DNA of 64,000 nucleotides from CAVTJL01 sp963752325 (GTDB taxonomy: Bacteria > Pseudomonadota > Alphaproteobacteria > Geminicoccales > Geminicoccaceae): positions 248,001-312,000 of the forward strand of contig CAVVXU010000006.1 of NCBI GenBank assembly GCA_963752325.1, written 5' to 3'. Positions 1 through 8,469 of this stretch are shown here, in pieces (within the stretch, counting starts at the first letter, position 1; each line of letters begins with the position of its first letter). The notes below the pieces were generated by a model. It saw only the letters and a list, made by a program, of their open reading frames with translations, made no database searches and was not told the origin of the DNA. A program made the position numbers and the translations under genes.

Positions 1-727
1 GCGTCAGATACTCGCCCAGGATCGGGATGAAGACGAAGATCACCGCGGTGACGATGCCGGGGCGCACCTGCGGCACGAGGATGAGCCGGATCGCGGTGAG
101 CGGGGGCGCGCCCAGGTCCATCGCCGCCCTGATCTGCTCCCACTCGAAGCGCTCGATCGAGGAGTAGAGCGTCAGCGCGGCGAAGGGGAAGTAGAGGTAG
201 ACGAGAACGAGGATCACGGCCGGCCGGTCGTAGACGAAGAGATGGATCGGATGGTCCGTGATGCCGGCCCAGAGGAGAAAGTGGTTGAGAACCCCCTTCT
301 CGCCCAGGATCGTCAGCCATGAATAGACGCGCAGCAGATAGCTGGTCCAGAACGGGACGACGACGAGGATGAGCAAAAGGACCCGCAGGCGCTTGGGGAC
401 GTGGCGCGAGAGCCAGTAGGCGAACGGGAAGGCGAGGGCGATCGTGATCGCGGTGGCGAGGATCGAGACCCAGAGCGTGACCCACATCGTCCGCACATAG
501 GTCGCGAAGCTGAAGAAGTAGATGTAGTTGCCGAGCGTCCACTGATGGACGACCTCGTAGTCGACCACCTTCCAGAAGCTGTAGCAGCAGATGATGCCGA
601 GCGGGACGACGAAGAAGCCACCCAGGAGGATCAGGGCCGGAAGGAAGCCGAGGTAGGATACCGTAGCCTCCCAGAGCTGCTGGGAGCGTCCGGGCCCGTT
701 GTGGCCTGTCGATCCCTGCGCGCTCAT
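1..727 (-). CDS. ABC transporter permease, PotB-like, C-terminus cut by window edge
   Basis: Inner-membrane permease of a polyamine or similar ABC importer. About 242 residues are visible and no stop is reached before base 1. Several hydrophobic segments are seen, for example around YLGFLPALILLGGFFVVPL near the N-terminus. The cytoplasmic EAA-type loop that contacts the ATPase appears as ERFEWEQIRAAMDLGAPPLT. This arrangement is typical of the PotB/PotH family. The start ATG overlaps the stop of the upstream ATPase gene in an ATGA, so the two are translationally coupled. A second permease and a binding protein would be expected beyond the left edge. Substrate is inferred from the family only. 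Confidence 0.88.
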   Translation of the reverse strand, partial: MSAQGSTGHNGPGRSQQLWEATVSYLGFLPALILLGGFFVVPLGIICCYSFWKVVDYEVVHQWTLGNYIYFFSFATYVRTMWVTLWVSILATAITIALAFPFAYWLSRHVPKRLRVLLLILVVVPFWTSYLLRVYSWLTILGEKGVLNHFLLWAGITDHPIHLFVYDRPAVILVLVYLYFPFAALTLYSSIERFEWEQIRAAMDLGAPPLTAIRLILVPQVRPGIVTAVIFVFIPILGEYLT

Positions 728-1821
728 GCCCGTGCCTCTCCCCCTCCCGGCTCCAGCAGCATTCCTTCCTGGGCATCCCAGCAGACGGCGGCCTCGGCAC
801 CAGGTCTCGGCAGCGAGGCCGCGTCCTGTCCCTGTAGCGCCACCACGAGCTGGGCGTCGGAGCCGTCGCAGGCGACCGTGACGCGCACATGGTTGCCGAG
901 GAACGAGGATTCGAGCGCGCGCCCGAGCACGGCGCCGGCCGGCGGCGCTGCCGGGTCGGCGAGCCGCAGCGCCTCGGGGCGCAGCATCAAGGTGGCGGCG
1001 CCGTTCGGCCGACCGCCGGCGCACGGCACGCGTGTGCCGTCCGCCAGCACGGCCACGTCGCCATGAACCGTGACGTCGAGGAAGTTCGCATGGCCGATGA
1101 AGTCGGCGACGAAGCGCGAGGCGGGCCGGCGGTAGATCTCGAGCGGCGTGCCCAGCTGCTCGAGGCGGCCCTCGTTCAGGATGGCGATGCGGTCGGCCAG
1201 CGACATCGCCTCCTCCTGGTCGTGGGTGACGTAGACGAAGGTCGTGCCGACCTCGCGGTGGATCTGCGCAAGCTCGATCTGGAGGCGCTGCCGAAGCTTG
1301 AGGTCGAGGGCACCCAGCGGCTCGTCGAGGAGCAGCACGGCCGGCCGCTTGACCAGCGCGCGGGCCACGGCGACGCGCTGGCGCTGGCCGCCCGACAGCT
1401 GCGCCGGCAGGCGATCGCCAAAGGCCTCGAGCCCGACCAGGGCCAGGGCCTCGTCCACGCGCCGGCGCGACTCGGCCTTCGGCACCTTGTCCATGCGCAG
1501 CCCGAAGCCGACATTGTCGCGCACGCTCATGTGCGGGAACAGGGCGTAGGACTGGAAGACCGTGTTGACGGGCCGCTTGTGCGGGGGCAGGGCGTCGATC
1601 CGCTTGCCGCGCAGCCAGATCGTGCCCTCGCTCGGGGCCACGAAGCCGCCGATCAGGTTGAGCGTCGTCGTCTTGCCGCACCCTGACGGGCCGAGCAGGC
1701 AGAAGAACTCGCCGTCCTCGATCGTGAGATCGAGCTCGCGAAGCGCTACGTGCCCGCCATAGCGCTTCACCACACCACGCAGCTCAATGCCTGCGGTCGA
1801 CGCCGCGTCCGCGATCGTCAT
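724..1821 (-). CDS. ABC transporter ATP-binding protein, PotA-like
   Basis: Cytoplasmic ATPase that drives the importer whose permease follows it. The protein shows a Walker A (GPSGCGKTT), an ABC signature (LSGGQRQRVAVARAL), a Walker B (AVLLLDEPLGALD) and a switch histidine (YVTHDQEEA), then a C-terminal TOBE-like domain of about 110 residues. Length (365 residues) fits PotA/UgpC-type subunits. I use the ATG at 1821. A TTG at 1857 in the same frame would add 12 residues, and the AAGGGG stretch lies too close to the ATG to settle the choice. Polyamine specificity is a family-level inference from the paired PotB-like permease. Confidence 0.9.
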   Translation of the reverse strand: MTIADAASTAGIELRGVVKRYGGHVALRELDLTIEDGEFFCLLGPSGCGKTTTLNLIGGFVAPSEGTIWLRGKRIDALPPHKRPVNTVFQSYALFPHMSVRDNVGFGLRMDKVPKAESRRRVDEALALVGLEAFGDRLPAQLSGGQRQRVAVARALVKRPAVLLLDEPLGALDLKLRQRLQIELAQIHREVGTTFVYVTHDQEEAMSLADRIAILNEGRLEQLGTPLEIYRRPASRFVADFIGHANFLDVTVHGDVAVLADGTRVPCAGGRPNGAATLMLRPEALRLADPAAPPAGAVLGRALESSFLGNHVRVTVACDGSDAQLVVALQGQDAASLPRPGAEAAVCWDAQEGMLLEPGGGEARA

Positions 1822-1874
1822 CCCCTTATACCGTTCCAATTTTTGGAAATCACCCAAGCCCGTGAAAGGACGCT

Positions 1875-1989
1875 AGCAGCGGGTCGGCGACCCGTCCAGC
1901 GCCGATGGCCATGCACTGGGGGGAATGGTGCGTCACCCGTCCCGACAGGACCACTCGCCCGTCGCGTCTGCCGCGATCACGGGGCCACT
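1875..1989. repeat. 115-bp direct repeat, copy A
   Basis: This stretch matches 6757-6871 in the same orientation at roughly 85% identity with two compensating one-base gaps (estimated by eye). Shared blocks include CCGTCCAGCGCCGATGG and CCCGTCGCGTCTGCCGCGA. It lies just upstream of the polyamine ATPase gene. No convincing reading frame is conserved between the two copies. No other copy was noticed in the window. Confidence 0.8.
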
Positions 1990-2809
1990 CCCTCCCGGGC
2001 GTGCTGGCGCCGCGTGGCGGTGGCCGAGGGGAGAGCGCTTCAGTCGGGCTGGCTCACGACGGGCCCACTTTGCTCGGCCCCGGCACGGTGCCCGCGAACA
2101 CTCACTGGTCTCGGGCCGGCAGCGCCGGCCTGCGGACGCAGCGACGGCAGGAGCGGTGGCACGTGCGGTGCCGCCTCGCTCACCTCGCGTCTGCTTCTCG
2201 CCCACGGCAACAGGCGGGCATGCCCACGTGGAGGACGGACCTTGGACGATAGAGGCTGAACGCAACTATTGCGCAGAAGACCGCCAACGACAAGATCGAG
2301 CAGGTCGGATCGCGACCGGTGAGACGAGCCTCGCCTGAGCCCCTCTCGCCGGACGGTCCACCCGCGCAGACCCATGTCAAGCCGTGGCACCTGTCCCTGG
2401 GCATCTGCTGGAGCCGGGTCGCAAACCAAAGGATGCCCTGCACACCCAAGAAGTACAGGGCCTAGTAGACCAAGATTTCTACGGACGAGTGTCAATGCGA
2501 TCTATAATTTAGCTTTGGATGGCCGGCGCTACCAAGAGATGAGATAGGACACGAAAACGAAGGTTGCCTCCCTCGCTATTTTAACGATAATCAAGCAAGG
2601 CATGGATGGTAAGCTCCATGGAATAGACACCTAATGAGAGGATAGACCTTCGTACACACGGGTTGTTCTGTCCTGAGCTTGGCGAGGGAAATGACCGAGG
2701 GCGACGTCGTCGTCTGGGATCTTGTCTTGCAGGGAGAGGAAGCGATCTAGGAGAATTTTCGCCAAATAGCAAAAGAGACGGTCCTCAGCATGGGAGACGG
2801 CTTGGGCGG
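1990..2809. other. Non-coding stretch with no recognised gene
   Basis: Between the repeat and the CHASE2 gene no frame looks like a protein. The open frames here are short and overlapping with biased composition. From about 2490 to 2660 the base composition becomes clearly AT-richer (for example TCTATAATTTAGC and CTATTTTAACGATAATC), which could hold a promoter, but I could not fix a -35/-10 pair. No tRNA, riboswitch or strong terminator hairpin was recognised. Confidence 0.5.
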
Positions 2810-4513
2810 ATGGATGGCGAGGCTGACTTAGAGCACGGCCGCGGAGCAACTCATCGCTTTCTCAGCCACGCGCTGATCAAGTCGCTCCTGGTGGCGTTCG
2901 TCGTCTTTCTCGATCCCTTCGGGCTGGACTCGACGACGAGCCGAGCCTCTCAGGAGATCGTGCTCCGGTTGATGGCTCCATTTTATCCGACGATGCCTCC
3001 GGCTCCCATCACGGTCGCTCTCATCGACGAGGACACCCTGGACTATGCGGGGATGGGCTTCCCCCTGGATGATGGGACGCTCGGCGACCTTATCGGCAAG
3101 GTCGCCTGCGGCGGCGCCGTAGCCGTGTTCGTCGACCTCCTGCTGGGCGCGGTCCGCCCCGGTGGGCCGCGCGATCGATCAGCGGCTCATCGATCTGCTG
3201 AAGGCGAGGACCCCCGAGCAGGCGGCAGCGGCACTTGGCTCGGACTGTCCCGGGCCGCTGGCACCCATCTACATGGCCGACCGGCCCCCCGATGATCTAT
3301 GCCGAGGCGATTCTCTCTCGCAAGAGGTGAGAGAAGCTGCGGCTGGTCGCCTGCTCCCGGTTCGGTGGCAGCTTCCCAGCGACGACTATCCTATACGCCT
3401 GTCGGTTCCCAGAGCGTGTTGCGACCGGGCGGGGTCACGCCTGCCGCCCGGTCGAGAGGGCGGCGTCGGGTCGGGCTGGGTGAAGATCAACGCCGAGGGC
3501 AGCCTCGCAGCGAGCCCGGCCTTCCAGCTCTACAGGGACTATCAGCGGACCCTGCCGCGCTCTGACCGGATAGACGACGAGGAAGCCATTCCGGATGTCA
3601 TAACGGTCGGCTGGGCGTGGAAGCAGCGGTCGCCGCCCGTATGGTACCGCTGGCTCGTCGACGTGCCTGAGTTTCCTCGGATCATCGACGAGTGGCCTCA
3701 GCCCCCGCCGCCCGGCACGTTGTGCCCGCCGGCGGGAGAGAACGGATCGCTGCTCGCAAGAGCCTGGGGCTGGGTCACGTTCAGGGCATGGAGATTGCGG
3801 GCTTGGCCCGCTCGCTGGGAGAGGCCGCTGTCGACTTGCTGAACGTCTTTTCCAAGCCGCTGGCGCAAACGGTCAGGGGCGCTTCGGAGGACCCGCCGCG
3901 GCCCTTCGTCACCAACCTCGTCGTTCCTGCCAAGCAGATTCTCATGAGAGGTGACGAGACTCACCGCGAAGCCGTAGGCTGCGCGATCAAGGGCAAGCTG
4001 GTGCTCGTCGGCGAGGACATCATCGGCGCCAGCGACCGGGTCGTATCGCCGGTGCAGGGAGCCGTGCCGGGCGTCCTGCTCCATGCGCAGGCCTTGGACA
4101 ATCTGATCGTGTGGAATACCCGGGTGTGGAGGCCTGTCGGCGACGAAGGTGTGTTCTCGACTGCAAAGCTTATTATTGTTGCGGCGGCGGCCTTTCTATT
4201 CAGCCTTCACGATTGCCTGAGATTTTACTGGTTATTTGGAGAATATTCGTAATCCCGTCAAAGAAATATTTCCATGGCTTGTTCAAAGACTACCTTTCTT
4301 ATATGCAGAGATGTGTCGGGTTTTGGAGTTTCGCTATTGTATGTCTGATTGGCTTCGTGATGATATTTATAGTTTAGTATAATACTTCACTTTGCTCCGA
4401 TCAATTGGGTGATCGTGCCGCTGGTGATAGTTGGGGATATGCTCTTTGAGCTTGTTGAAGGTCGTCTTCGTGAGTGGATCGCGCACGCCATCGGGCCGCA
4501 ACAAGATGAGTGA
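2810..4513 (+). pseudogene. CHASE2-domain membrane protein gene, frame broken several times
   Basis: CHASE2 is an extracellular sensor domain usually set between an N-terminal membrane helix and C-terminal membrane helices. Frame pieces recover an N-terminal helix (IKSLLVAFVVFLDPFGLDS), the start of the domain (PITVALIDEDTLDYAG) and its end (GKLVLVGEDIIGASDRV, then GVLLHAQALDNL). Hydrophobic segments follow (CVGFWSFAIVCLIGFVMIFI, then NWVIVPLVIVGDML). The last piece, ending at the TGA at 4511-4513, is in another frame and completes the expected membrane tail. Breaks lie near 3161, 3290-3440, 3770, 4200-4250 and 4372. The start is uncertain. No kinase or cyclase output domain is attached. The gene could be a true pseudogene or a victim of base insertions. 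Confidence 0.65.
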
Positions 4514-4628
4514 AGACACAGATGCGGCTCCGACTTCCCAGGGCAACGAAGACTCCGCGTAGAACGCTTGAGTCTCTTTAGGAGGCGAAGGGATGGCGGT
4601 GTGTCCAAGACATCGGGAGGAATATCGA

Positions 4629-5024
4629 ATGAGAATCTGGAGTATCATGGTCGCGATCGGGATTGCCGGTGCCATGCCGGCTGCTCTGGCCGACGAGGCC
4701 TTGGGAGACTACGATTTTGCCAGACAAACGATCCCTGTATATAAAAATGTGAAGGGATCTCCGAGCGATACGCTCCTGACGAAGATCGATGTACGAAATC
4801 TCCAAAGAGATAAGGTCTATATGAAGAAGTGGGATCCAAAGAGCCATATGATGCTGGTGGACTTTGGAGAGGGCGACGTCGGTTGGGTCGCGAAGCGGCT
4901 CTTCATACCGCCGATCACGGTCTGCCACGTGCACACGCAGTCCGCGTCGGCGCAAGGATTGGCGGCCAATGATCGGACCGCCGGGAGCAGAGGGCTCGGG
5001 GAAATGCTATGTCCGGGCCAATAG
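4629..5024 (+). CDS. Small exported protein, possibly SH3b-like
   Basis: The protein has 131 residues. It starts with a signal peptide (MRIWSIMVAIGIAGAMPAALA, likely cleavage after ALA). The ATG at 4629 sits behind a good ribosome site, GGGAGGA, so I prefer it to the upstream ATG at 4593. The mature part has a short beta-rich look (IPVYKNVKGSPSDTLLT, then MMLVDFGEGDVGWVAKRL). That resembles a bacterial SH3 domain ending in the usual GW.. element, but this is only a fold-level guess. Two cysteines (in VCHVHT and near the C-terminus) could pair in the periplasm. The gene overlaps the next one by 16 bases, so they are probably coexpressed. Confidence 0.6.
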   Translation: MRIWSIMVAIGIAGAMPAALADEALGDYDFARQTIPVYKNVKGSPSDTLLTKIDVRNLQRDKVYMKKWDPKSHMMLVDFGEGDVGWVAKRLFIPPITVCHVHTQSASAQGLAANDRTAGSRGLGEMLCPGQ

Positions 5025-6757
5025 GCGTCGTGAGGGAGGGGCTTCATGGGCGGGCTGCCACGCTGTTGCTCCTCGGTCTCCTGGGCGGATGCCAGTCCAG
5101 CGAGACGCTGGTCAAGAGCATGCCATGGAACTCGGAGGCGGAGCGAGTTCCGGAGGGCAAGCGCTTCATCGAGACCTCTTCGGGAGCTGCGCGCTCGCCC
5201 GCGGTCGCGAGCCGCCAGCTTGAGGCCAAGGGCCTCCTGGGCCAGAACTTCTATGATATCGACGGGGTGGTCACCGCGCCGCGATTCGCCGCCTACATGC
5301 ACGGTCTTGTCGACCGGGGCCTCGCGGCCTACCCGGGCGCGCTGCCGGTCCGCAAGGTGGTCATCGACGCGTCCGACCAGATGGGCGCGTTCTCGACGCC
5401 GGAGGGTGACATCTGGGTGTCGCTCGGCCTGATCGAGGCGGTCGGCTCCGAAAGCGAGCTCGCCGCCGCGCTGCTTCACGAGGCGGGGCATGTCGAGCTC
5501 GATCACTTCTCCAGCACCGAATACTTCGACGGACAACGCAAGGCGCTGACGGCAGGCGCGGGCGCGGGTCTCGTGGCCATCACACTGTCGCACACCCGGG
5601 TCAGCACCGCCGCCGGGCGGATCGCCACGAGCACGACGGACCCGAGCGCGATGAAGGAGGAGAACGCGTCGGTCATCGCAGGGACGTGGCTCATCAACAC
5701 CATCTCCGACGACGCCGCGGCCAACTGGTGGCAGCGCGGTCAGGAAGAGCAGGCGGATCTGGTTTCGGCCGATCTTCTCGCCGCGGCAGGCTTCGATCCG
5801 GGAGGAATAGGGTCGCTGCTCGCCAATCTCGGCGAGCACGAGAAGCAGCAGGAGGAGCTGCAGGGCATTTTGCTGAAGAGACGAGACGAGCTTGTCGGCA
5901 AGCTCATGGCGACCGATCCGATGGCGGCCTCGCAGGACCTCTCGGGCCACGTGCTGAAGCCCGTGATGGACGTTGTCGGGGAGTTCGGCATGGACCTCTG
6001 GGGATCGCTGAAGCACGATCATCCGCGGCCGCAGGAAAGGCAAAAGTGGATCAGCACCTATGTCGAGGCGCGCTACGAGGACGAGGAATATCCGCCGAGC
6101 CGTGCCGAGGCCGACAGCCAGCGTCTCAAGGACGAGATCGCCAAGAACCTGCCGGAGAAGGTGCGGGATGGCCATCACGCCGCCAACCGGGCGAAGGAGC
6201 TGCTCGCCAAGAAGGACCTTAAGGGCGCACAGGCGCAGATCCGGATCGCGCTCGGGTCCTCTGTGGCCAACAGTGCTCATGTGCGGTCCGTGGCCTACTT
6301 GGTCAGTCGGGCGCAGGGCCGCGACGACGAGGCGCTGCGCCACCTGAGGGCGATCGACCCGAGCGAGCTCAAGCCGCGGCGGGTCTTCGAGTTCCTCTCG
6401 GTGGAGGACGCCCGGCGTGGCCGCTTCGACAGCGCGCGCGGCGACCTCGAGGCCGGGGTGAGGCAGTTCGGCGAGGAGGAGCCTTTCATGCCCGGCCTCA
6501 TCCACGTGGCCGTGCTCCAGAAGGACGAGACCGCGGCTCGAGCCGAGCACGCCAAGTGCCGCGATGCCAGCAGCGACACCATCAAGCTCGCCTGCGACCA
6601 GGCAATTGCCCCGCTGCACCTCGATGACCTCGAGCCGGCCGTGAAGCCCGGCCTCTTTGACTCACTCGCCAAGGGCGTGCCCAGCTTCAAGGGATTGCTG
6701 GGCCTTCCGAACGGGCTCCTGGACTTCCAGAAGAAGACCGGCAAGCCCGGGGTCTGA
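5009..6757 (+). CDS. M48-family metalloprotease lipoprotein with TPR-like C-terminus
   Basis: Envelope protease of the M48 (BepA/LoiP-like) class. A lipobox LLGG|C puts the lipid-attached cysteine at residue 28, so it should be anchored on the periplasmic side. The zinc site HEAGH is at residues 157-161, with the downstream third ligand in EEQADLVSADLLAAAG from residue 246. The last about 200 residues (AANRAKELLAKKDLKGAQ, then DEALRHLRAID) look like helical TPR repeats that bind substrates. A GTG at 5030 is an alternative start giving a shorter signal peptide. Family members degrade misfolded outer-membrane proteins. The role here, next to a CHASE2 protein and a small exported protein, is unknown. 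Confidence 0.85.
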   Translation: MSGPIGVVREGLHGRAATLLLLGLLGGCQSSETLVKSMPWNSEAERVPEGKRFIETSSGAARSPAVASRQLEAKGLLGQNFYDIDGVVTAPRFAAYMHGLVDRGLAAYPGALPVRKVVIDASDQMGAFSTPEGDIWVSLGLIEAVGSESELAAALLHEAGHVELDHFSSTEYFDGQRKALTAGAGAGLVAITLSHTRVSTAAGRIATSTTDPSAMKEENASVIAGTWLINTISDDAAANWWQRGQEEQADLVSADLLAAAGFDPGGIGSLLANLGEHEKQQEELQGILLKRRDELVGKLMATDPMAASQDLSGHVLKPVMDVVGEFGMDLWGSLKHDHPRPQERQKWISTYVEARYEDEEYPPSRAEADSQRLKDEIAKNLPEKVRDGHHAANRAKELLAKKDLKGAQAQIRIALGSSVANSAHVRSVAYLVSRAQGRDDEALRHLRAIDPSELKPRRVFEFLSVEDARRGRFDSARGDLEAGVRQFGEEEPFMPGLIHVAVLQKDETAARAEHAKCRDASSDTIKLACDQAIAPLHLDDLEPAVKPGLFDSLAKGVPSFKGLLGLPNGLLDFQKKTGKPGV

Positions 6758-6871
6758 GCAGCGGGTCGCCGAGCCGTCCAGCGCCGATGGGCATGCGCGG
6801 GGGGGAGTGGTGCCTCACCCGTCCTTGAAACGACCACGCGCCCGTCGCGTCTGCCGCGACCAGGGGCCACC
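6757..6871. repeat. 115-bp direct repeat, copy B, and following non-coding stretch
   Basis: Second copy of the 1875-1989 repeat, same orientation, beginning on the last base of the protease stop codon. The stretch from 6872 to 7116 holds no gene that I can support and no clear terminator or promoter. The two copies bracket the CHASE2, small exported protein and protease genes. Confidence 0.8.
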
Positions 6872-7116
6872 GAGCCGATCGGGGCCTGTGCGAGCGCCCG
6901 CCCGGGGCTGGCGGTCCGTCGCTCTTCCAGGCTGTAACACTGCGGCAAGGTGCGTGGCGTACTCGGCCCTTCTCCGCGATCTCGGTCGAGCCGGAGCTGT
7001 GATCGCCACCTCGAGATGGCAAGGATGATGGCTGCCGTGCGCCTGCCTCTGCCCGACGATGACGTCGGGCTCGTCGAGACGAGGCCGGAACTCCCCGGGG
7101 CCGCAGGGAATCAACG

Positions 7117-7887
7117 ATGCTGACAGCAAGAGACCCCGGCGACGCCGTCGTCGTCAGGGTGGAGATCGGGGACGACGAGGACGTCGCAAAGCCACGCGGT
7201 TCCCGCGCGATCTTCGACGGGCGGCATCGTCCGATCCGGACGCTTCTTCTCCTCGCCGGCATCCTGCTGCTTCAGGCGTCCGGCTCGGCGGCATCCGCCG
7301 CGACGGCTGTGGAGCCGGCTCCGGACGCGCATCTCGACTTCACGGTCATCAGGAACAATGCGGTCATCGGGCACGAGCAGATCGACAGGACGCTCCGCAA
7401 CGGGTCCGCGACGGTGAGCATCCGAGCCGAGATCGTCGTGAGGTTCCTGCTGGTGCCGGTCTACCGGTTCGAGCAGACGAGCAGCGAGGTCTGGCGGCAG
7501 GGGCACCTCGTGTCGCTCAGCTCGGATACGAACGACGACGGCACCAGCCATACGCTCCGCGTCGAGGCAAAGGGCGGCGTGCTCGAGGTGGACGGCGACG
7601 GGAAGCGCAGCCAGGCCCCGGAGACAATCATTCCGGCGAGCTTGTGGAACGAGGATATCGTAAAGCAGTCCGTTGTTCTCAATACAATCACTGGAGCGAA
7701 GATGTCTGTGACTGTCACCGATCGGGGTGATGAGACGATTTCCAGTCGTGGCAGGCAAGTGAGAGCCCATCACTACACGCTCTCCGGCGAGCTTCAGCGT
7801 GATCTTTGGTACGACGCGTCGGGCACGCTGGTCCAGGTCGCGTTCAAGGCGAAGGACGGCTCGGACATCCTCTACGTGCTGCGGTGA
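7117..7887 (+). CDS. DUF6134-like exported protein
   Basis: The protein has 256 residues with an internal export signal (IRTLLLLAGILLLQASG, from about residue 41) before a beta-rich domain that opens HLDFTVIRNNAVIGHEQI. The domain has the look of DUF6134, secreted proteins of unknown function that often lie upstream of the gene set found here. The long charged N-terminus suggests that the true start may be an internal codon nearer the hydrophobic stretch, but I see no strong ribosome site to choose one. The stop is 6 bases before the next gene, so it belongs to the five-gene operon ending at 11325. No catalytic motif was recognised. Confidence 0.65.
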   Translation: MLTARDPGDAVVVRVEIGDDEDVAKPRGSRAIFDGRHRPIRTLLLLAGILLLQASGSAASAATAVEPAPDAHLDFTVIRNNAVIGHEQIDRTLRNGSATVSIRAEIVVRFLLVPVYRFEQTSSEVWRQGHLVSLSSDTNDDGTSHTLRVEAKGGVLEVDGDGKRSQAPETIIPASLWNEDIVKQSVVLNTITGAKMSVTVTDRGDETISSRGRQVRAHHYTLSGELQRDLWYDASGTLVQVAFKAKDGSDILYVLR

Positions 7888-7893
7888 GCTGAC

Positions 7894-8469
7894 ATGTTCC
7901 AGGTCGTTCGAGAGTGGGACCCGATGCGCGCGGCGGTCGAGGCGACGATCAGGGCAGCCTATCGGCGGGAGCACGGGGCGAGGCTGGAGCTTCTCCCGCG
8001 CTATCTTGTGGCGGACATCGAGGAGGGGCAGGTGAACGGCGGTGCCTCCATCCGCTTCGCCGAGGATGGCTTCTTCTCGGTGTGCTACCTCGACCGCCCC
8101 ATCGAGAGCCTGATCGAGCAGGCGACGGGGATCCGTCCGGAGCGGACGGATCTCGCCGAGGTCGGAAGCTTGGCCGCGGGTCACCCGGGCGGGGTCCGGG
8201 ACCTGATCTTCGCCATCGTCGAGCATCTCCGGGCGCAGGGCATCCGCTGGGCGTTCTTCACCGCCACCGCCCGCTTGCGGACCCTTCTCTCGCGATCCGG
8301 CATCCCGCTCATCGAGCTCGCGGCGGCGAGCCCGGCGCGGATCGCGGATGCGCGGTCCTGGGGGAGCTTCTACGAGAACGATCCGCGCGTGATGGCCGTG
8401 GGCGACGCCATGCTCTTCTCGGCCCCGCACCTGGTCTTCCCGTGTGCCGGGGCGATCCATCATGCGTGA
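7894..8469 (+). CDS. Thermostable-hemolysin-family protein (GNAT/LuxI-like fold)
   Basis: The protein has 191 residues matching the thermostable hemolysin (delta-VPH, PF12261) family. Seen features are VCYLDRPIESLIEQATGIR, the EVGSLAAGHPGG element, a core FTATARLRTLLSRSGIPLIE and the C-terminal SWGSFYENDPRVMAVGDAM. The family was named from a Vibrio hemolysis phenotype. Its fold is related to GNAT and LuxI-type acyltransferases, so an acyl-transfer role is more plausible than pore formation, which is an inference. It overlaps the following ligase gene by 8 bases. The frame is intact. Confidence 0.8.
   Translation: MFQVVREWDPMRAAVEATIRAAYRREHGARLELLPRYLVADIEEGQVNGGASIRFAEDGFFSVCYLDRPIESLIEQATGIRPERTDLAEVGSLAAGHPGGVRDLIFAIVEHLRAQGIRWAFFTATARLRTLLSRSGIPLIELAAASPARIADARSWGSFYENDPRVMAVGDAMLFSAPHLVFPCAGAIHHA

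Noticed and set aside
1990..2500. Short overlapping frames on both strands after repeat A
   Set aside because: None is conserved in the second repeat copy region, none has a ribosome site, and composition is that of GC-rich noise.
4380..4600. Minus-strand frame reading LRPDGVRDPLTKTTFNKLKE
   Set aside because: The plus strand gives a better membrane tail for the CHASE2 protein. The minus frame has no start context or domain.
4817..6619. 600-codon frame antisense to the M48 protease
   Set aside because: No domain. The sense frame has a lipobox and the zinc motif.
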